A stretch of 64,000 nt of DNA from the NCBI GenBank assembly GCA_026182355.1, contig JAPFBL010000049.1, positions 1,984,001-2,048,000 of the forward strand. Reading direction: 5' to 3'. Position numbers and translations under genes: made by a program. Positions 61,451-64,000 of the stretch are shown piece by piece. The stretch comes from Hermatobates lingyangjiaoensis (Eukaryota; Arthropoda; Insecta; Hemiptera; Hermatobatidae). Position 1 is the stretch's first letter, and the number at the start of each line of letters is the position of its first letter. The notes beneath the pieces were generated by a model. The model was not told the origin of the DNA. It searched no databases and saw only the letters and a program-made list of their open reading frames with translations.

Positions 61451-62254
61451 CAGTGGCGACTCCTGACCTTTTTCTTTAGGCATGCAATTTTCAAAGAATA
61501 AAAGAAATACAGAGAAATACCCTTCTAATTCTCATGTTCAGTCTTTTCATGTTGCATAAAAGGATAATGATGTATTAAAAACATTTTATGGGGATTTGAA
61601 TCAGGTTTTATTTGGAAATACTTTTAACATTAACTTTTATTAACCAATACAATAAAAATAGGCAAAAAATGTTTTTATTAAAGAAAGAGATACACAATAC
61701 ATCATTTGAATAAAAACTTCTTGCAAAATTCTTCGATTACAAAACCATAAAACTTCTCTCTAGCTGCCATGAGATCTTTAAGTAAATGTCTTTCAATTGA
61801 AATTAGGGATAAATTAGATAATCGCTCTTAACTTTGGGAGCTTCGTAAATAACTTTTAATTCTTTTGAGGGCAGAAAACGATCTCTCAACACTTGCTGTT
61901 GTTATGGGAATAGTCATAACCAAATTCATGAGTTTATAAATTTTCGGAAGACTTGTGTGAAAATCACATTCCAGTATGTATTTGAGGAGCTCAGCAAGCC
62001 TGAGTTGCAGTGTATGCAAACTTCGTTCTTGTTTCTCTTGGCAATTAAGACAATTTTCATTAACCAGAAATGATAAGAGTAAACCCCTGCATTGGGAAGC
62101 TTAGCGCAATCATAGAAAATGGTTCCTTAGCGTGTAGTGGAATAAAAAAAAAGGGGTTCCTTTAAATATTTCGAGTCTCGAACATTTTGGTTTCTTTAAA
62201 GATGAATTCGATGCATGCAATGCATGTGTTGCATTCCCTGAGAAATCGCCACTG
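61451..62254 (-). mobile_element. hAT-family transposon, 804 bp, internally deleted
   Basis: Ends begin CAGTGGCGA on both sides (61451 inward, and 62254 inward on the minus strand); matching then becomes patchy. A perfect 8-bp target-site duplication GGCCATCT lies at 61443-61450 and 62255-62262, the length expected for hAT. The transposase 3' end is inside on the minus strand. Autonomous hATs are several kb, so most of the transposase is deleted. Confidence 0.92.
61702..62097 (-). pseudogene. hAT transposase C-terminal dimerisation domain
   Basis: The frame contains SLPKIYKLMNLVMTIPITTA, then SVERSFSALKRIKSYLRSSQ, the hallmark of the hAT dimerisation region (L...Y.L...L.IP...A..ER.FS.LK.IK...R). 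An in-frame stop follows at the SQS position. Beyond it the expected RLSNLSLISIERHL and a terminal EEFCKKFLFK are still readable up to the TGA at 61702-61704. Upstream, NCLNCQEKQERSLHTLQLRL is open. BED finger and RNase H-like catalytic domain are absent. Confidence 0.88.
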
Positions 62255-62262
62255 GGCCATCT

Positions 62263-62988
62263 TTACAAGTAATCATGGCTTAAAGTATAAAAAAAAGTTC
62301 CCTAAAATGAAAGAAATAATCAGGTATAAATGACAGAACAACAAAATTCTCCACCTTTCACATGGAGAGATCTGAAGAAGAAAGAAATTTCAGGTTATGT
62401 TCTATGCCAGCTTATTATTTAATAAAGCAAATCTTTTTCTTAGTCCAAACTCAGTCCTTCCATCACTTTATATTAGTGAATCCTGAGAGTGATTTACTTA
62501 TATTTTTAGATTTTTATCACTACATTCTTTTTTCTAAGTTGTTCCGGTTAAAATACAATTACAATGAATATGATTGAAAAAAATTTGAACATTTGATTTT
62601 GTTTATTACCAGAACACATCAGAAAACTAGCAATATCATTGAAAAAACTCTTATTAAAAGGAGGAAATATGTAATCATAATAAAGTGATTGTATTTATAT
62701 ATATTGTTAAAAATGGGACCAAGGATGATTCTTATGTTCTTAAAATGTTCTTAATTTTTTTTAATCACCCACTAATGGAATCATCTGTGCGACATAACAT
62801 TTTCTGTGGTTGACATGTTTCAACTGTTCACCAGTTGACCATCCAAAGCAGTTCATTGGTCTTAATCTGAATTTCTATTTTGTATATTTTAATTTCATTT
62901 GCATCAAAAAAAACTAGAGAATTAAATAAAGCAGTGTACAGTAATCTCAAAAAAACTAAACCAGTTCTTAATAGAAGAAATGAATACT

Positions 62989-62990
<2 letters not shown>
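62263..62990. other. AT-rich intergenic DNA
   Basis: The 71-codon frame at 62362-62577 has no known motif. Confidence 0.45.
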
Positions 62991-62992
<2 letters not shown>

Positions 62993-63048
<56 letters not shown>

Positions 63049-63075
63049 TATATATATATATATATATATATATAG
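62993..63075. repeat. (TA)n microsatellite
   Basis: Long TA tract with one TAGG interruption; it borders the retroelement-like block on the right. Confidence 0.95.
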
Positions 63076-63240
63076 ATTAGCTATCCATGCTAATTCCCAT
63101 GACCTCCCTTTCAATGATTGTTTCAGGGTACAAATCCTCAAACAAATCCCCGAGTCTAATTCCCATGTCACCCTTAGAGCTTCCGAAGAGGCATTCATAT
63201 GCCTCCTTGGGGCTCGTTCTCCTCCTGGTCTCAACCTGTA
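63076..63240 (+). pseudogene. possible PLE endonuclease C-terminal remnant
   Basis: In one plus frame the sequence reads HANSHDLPFNDCFRVQILKQ and then ASEEAFICLLGARSPPGLNL. A closing (L)GT..P.GLN segment after an acidic E..(F/W)I..L stretch is usual at the end of GIY-YIG endonucleases, including those of PLEs. The hammerhead-like core at 63.5 kb supports a PLE. The block is only about 50 residues, so this is tentative. Confidence 0.4.
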
Positions 63241-63245
63241 CCGTT

Positions 63246-63345
63246 AATTATTTTTTATTTTATTATTATTATTTTATTATTATTTTTTTATTATTATTAT
63301 TTATTTTTTATTATTATTATTTCGTATTTTATATATTTTTTATCT
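63246..63345. repeat. (TTA/TTATTT)n simple sequence
   Basis: Low-complexity T/A tract; the plus-strand frames at 63087 and 63199 run through it as Tyr/Phe/Ile-rich nonsense. Confidence 0.9.
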
Positions 63346-63469
63346 TGTTTTCTAAATAAATATTGGAGGGATTTCTATTTTTCCTCTCCTCCGCTGGGGA
63401 GCAGCATTGCGGTGGTTCCACGAGTTACTCTGGAGGCCAGTAGCAGCTTGCTTCTCAACGCGAGTACTT

Positions 63470-63515
63470 CGCACTTCTTCCCGATGACGACGGATGTCGA
63501 AATATCGAAGTGAGT
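63470..63515 (+). ncRNA. hammerhead-like motif, ATAT stem III
   Basis: CCGATGA (63481-63487, the T of CTGATGA is C), CGACGGATGTC as a short stem II, then GAAATATC (63499-63506): GAA, self-complementary ATAT, then C. Stem I pairs CACTTC with GAAGTG. One core change makes activity doubtful. A related worn motif is at 29050-29097. Confidence 0.5.
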
Positions 63516-63552
63516 TCTGTAGTGTCTTTCTGTGTTCTTTTCTATGTGTTAA

Positions 63553-63553
63553 A

Positions 63554-63597
<44 letters not shown>
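63553..63597. repeat. (TA)n microsatellite
   Basis: TA tract closing the PLE-like block; the YIYIYI frame over it is not coding. Confidence 0.95.
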
Positions 63598-63602
<5 letters not shown>

Positions 63603-64000
63603 ATAATAACAAAAATGTTTAGTTTAATTATGCGTGCTATTTTGTAATTGGTATCAAATTAAAAATGTCGCGAGTATGATATTGTTGCATAAAACAAAAC
63701 CATGAAAAAGCACTGAGTTAAAGGAGAGAGAATAGCTTCTGAACGACTCCTCAGCAGTCAATTTTAAAGGAGGTAGATAAATAAAAGATACGTATTGCAA
63801 CACAGAGGGTTAGTTGTGTCCGTTGATAAGGAGAGGATGTAAGTAAGTTTTTGTGGGGAAGAAAGGACGGAAGTGGGGAGATTTCAGACGACCTAGGGCC
63901 TAGGGTGTAATTAAATCCGAAAAGGGTGCATTTGTTACTTGAAAGGAGTCAGTGATTGGTGAATTTGTATTCCGTTGGAATAAGAATCCTCATGACCCTC
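63598..64000. other. AT-rich DNA becoming less AT-rich at the window edge
   Basis: No gene recognised. The last 200 bases have more G (for example GACCTAGGGCCTAGGGTG at about 63889). Confidence 0.45.

Noticed and set aside
62968..63612. Frames with YIYIYI or FYYYYF stretches
   Set aside because: They are translations of (TA)n and (TTA)n simple sequence.

Overview
This 64 kb window is very AT-rich (roughly 70% by eye), has no dense operon-like coding, and its longest open frame is only 223 codons. Nothing reads as an intact host gene. It looks like intergenic or intronic DNA from an invertebrate animal, most likely an arthropod and probably an insect. That guess rests on the mix of transposable elements: a DD34D mariner, Helitrons, DINE-1/HINE-like repeats, a hAT element, many Penelope-like elements (PLEs) and two LINE tails. 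The species cannot be told from the sequence.

Layout. 1-4 kb: a decayed HINE-like fragment (950-1250) and a complete but defective mariner (2160-3085). 4.2-6.8 kb: two related PLE-derived long hairpins with hammerhead-ribozyme cores; the second carries a nested younger foldback with a 12-bp target duplication. 7.7-8.3 kb: unidentified open frames. 12.1-13.3 kb and 35.2-36.5 kb: two Helitrons of one family, in opposite orientation, each with a Pif1-type helicase remnant. 15.6-16.2 kb: a frameshifted PLE reverse transcriptase. 16.7-21.5 kb and 51.9-58.3 kb: clusters of HINE-like elements. 22.4-22.7 kb: a TA-flanked MITE. 23.2-25.4 kb: a complex PLE locus with a 450-bp inverted duplication and (TA)n tracts. 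29.0-29.4 kb: further PLE foldbacks. 37.3-37.6 kb and 59.2-59.4 kb: 3' tails of two different LINEs. 47.1-48.3 kb: the best PLE copy, with thumb, GIY-YIG endonuclease, hammerhead and partial tandem 5' ORF. 51.1-51.3 kb: a PLE-type foldback with a 14-bp target duplication. 61.45-62.25 kb: an 804-bp hAT with a perfect 8-bp target duplication. 63.0-63.6 kb: another PLE-like tail with a hammerhead-like core.

Most notable signal: a series of hammerhead-type cores (CUGANGA, stem II, GAAA). In the better-preserved cores the segment after GAA is a short self-complementary word starting with A and ending with T (ACGCGT, AGATCT, ACATGT, ACCGGT, AGCT, AATT, ATAT), followed by a non-G base. That is what a dimer-type, minimal stem III hammerhead with its cleavage site should look like. 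They sit in PLE pseudo-LTRs, often as inverted pairs, and several of the units have clear target-site duplications or (TA)n junctions. Hammerheads in PLEs are known; the number of different families in one window and their foldback packaging are worth checking. Coordinates of decayed repeat edges are approximate.
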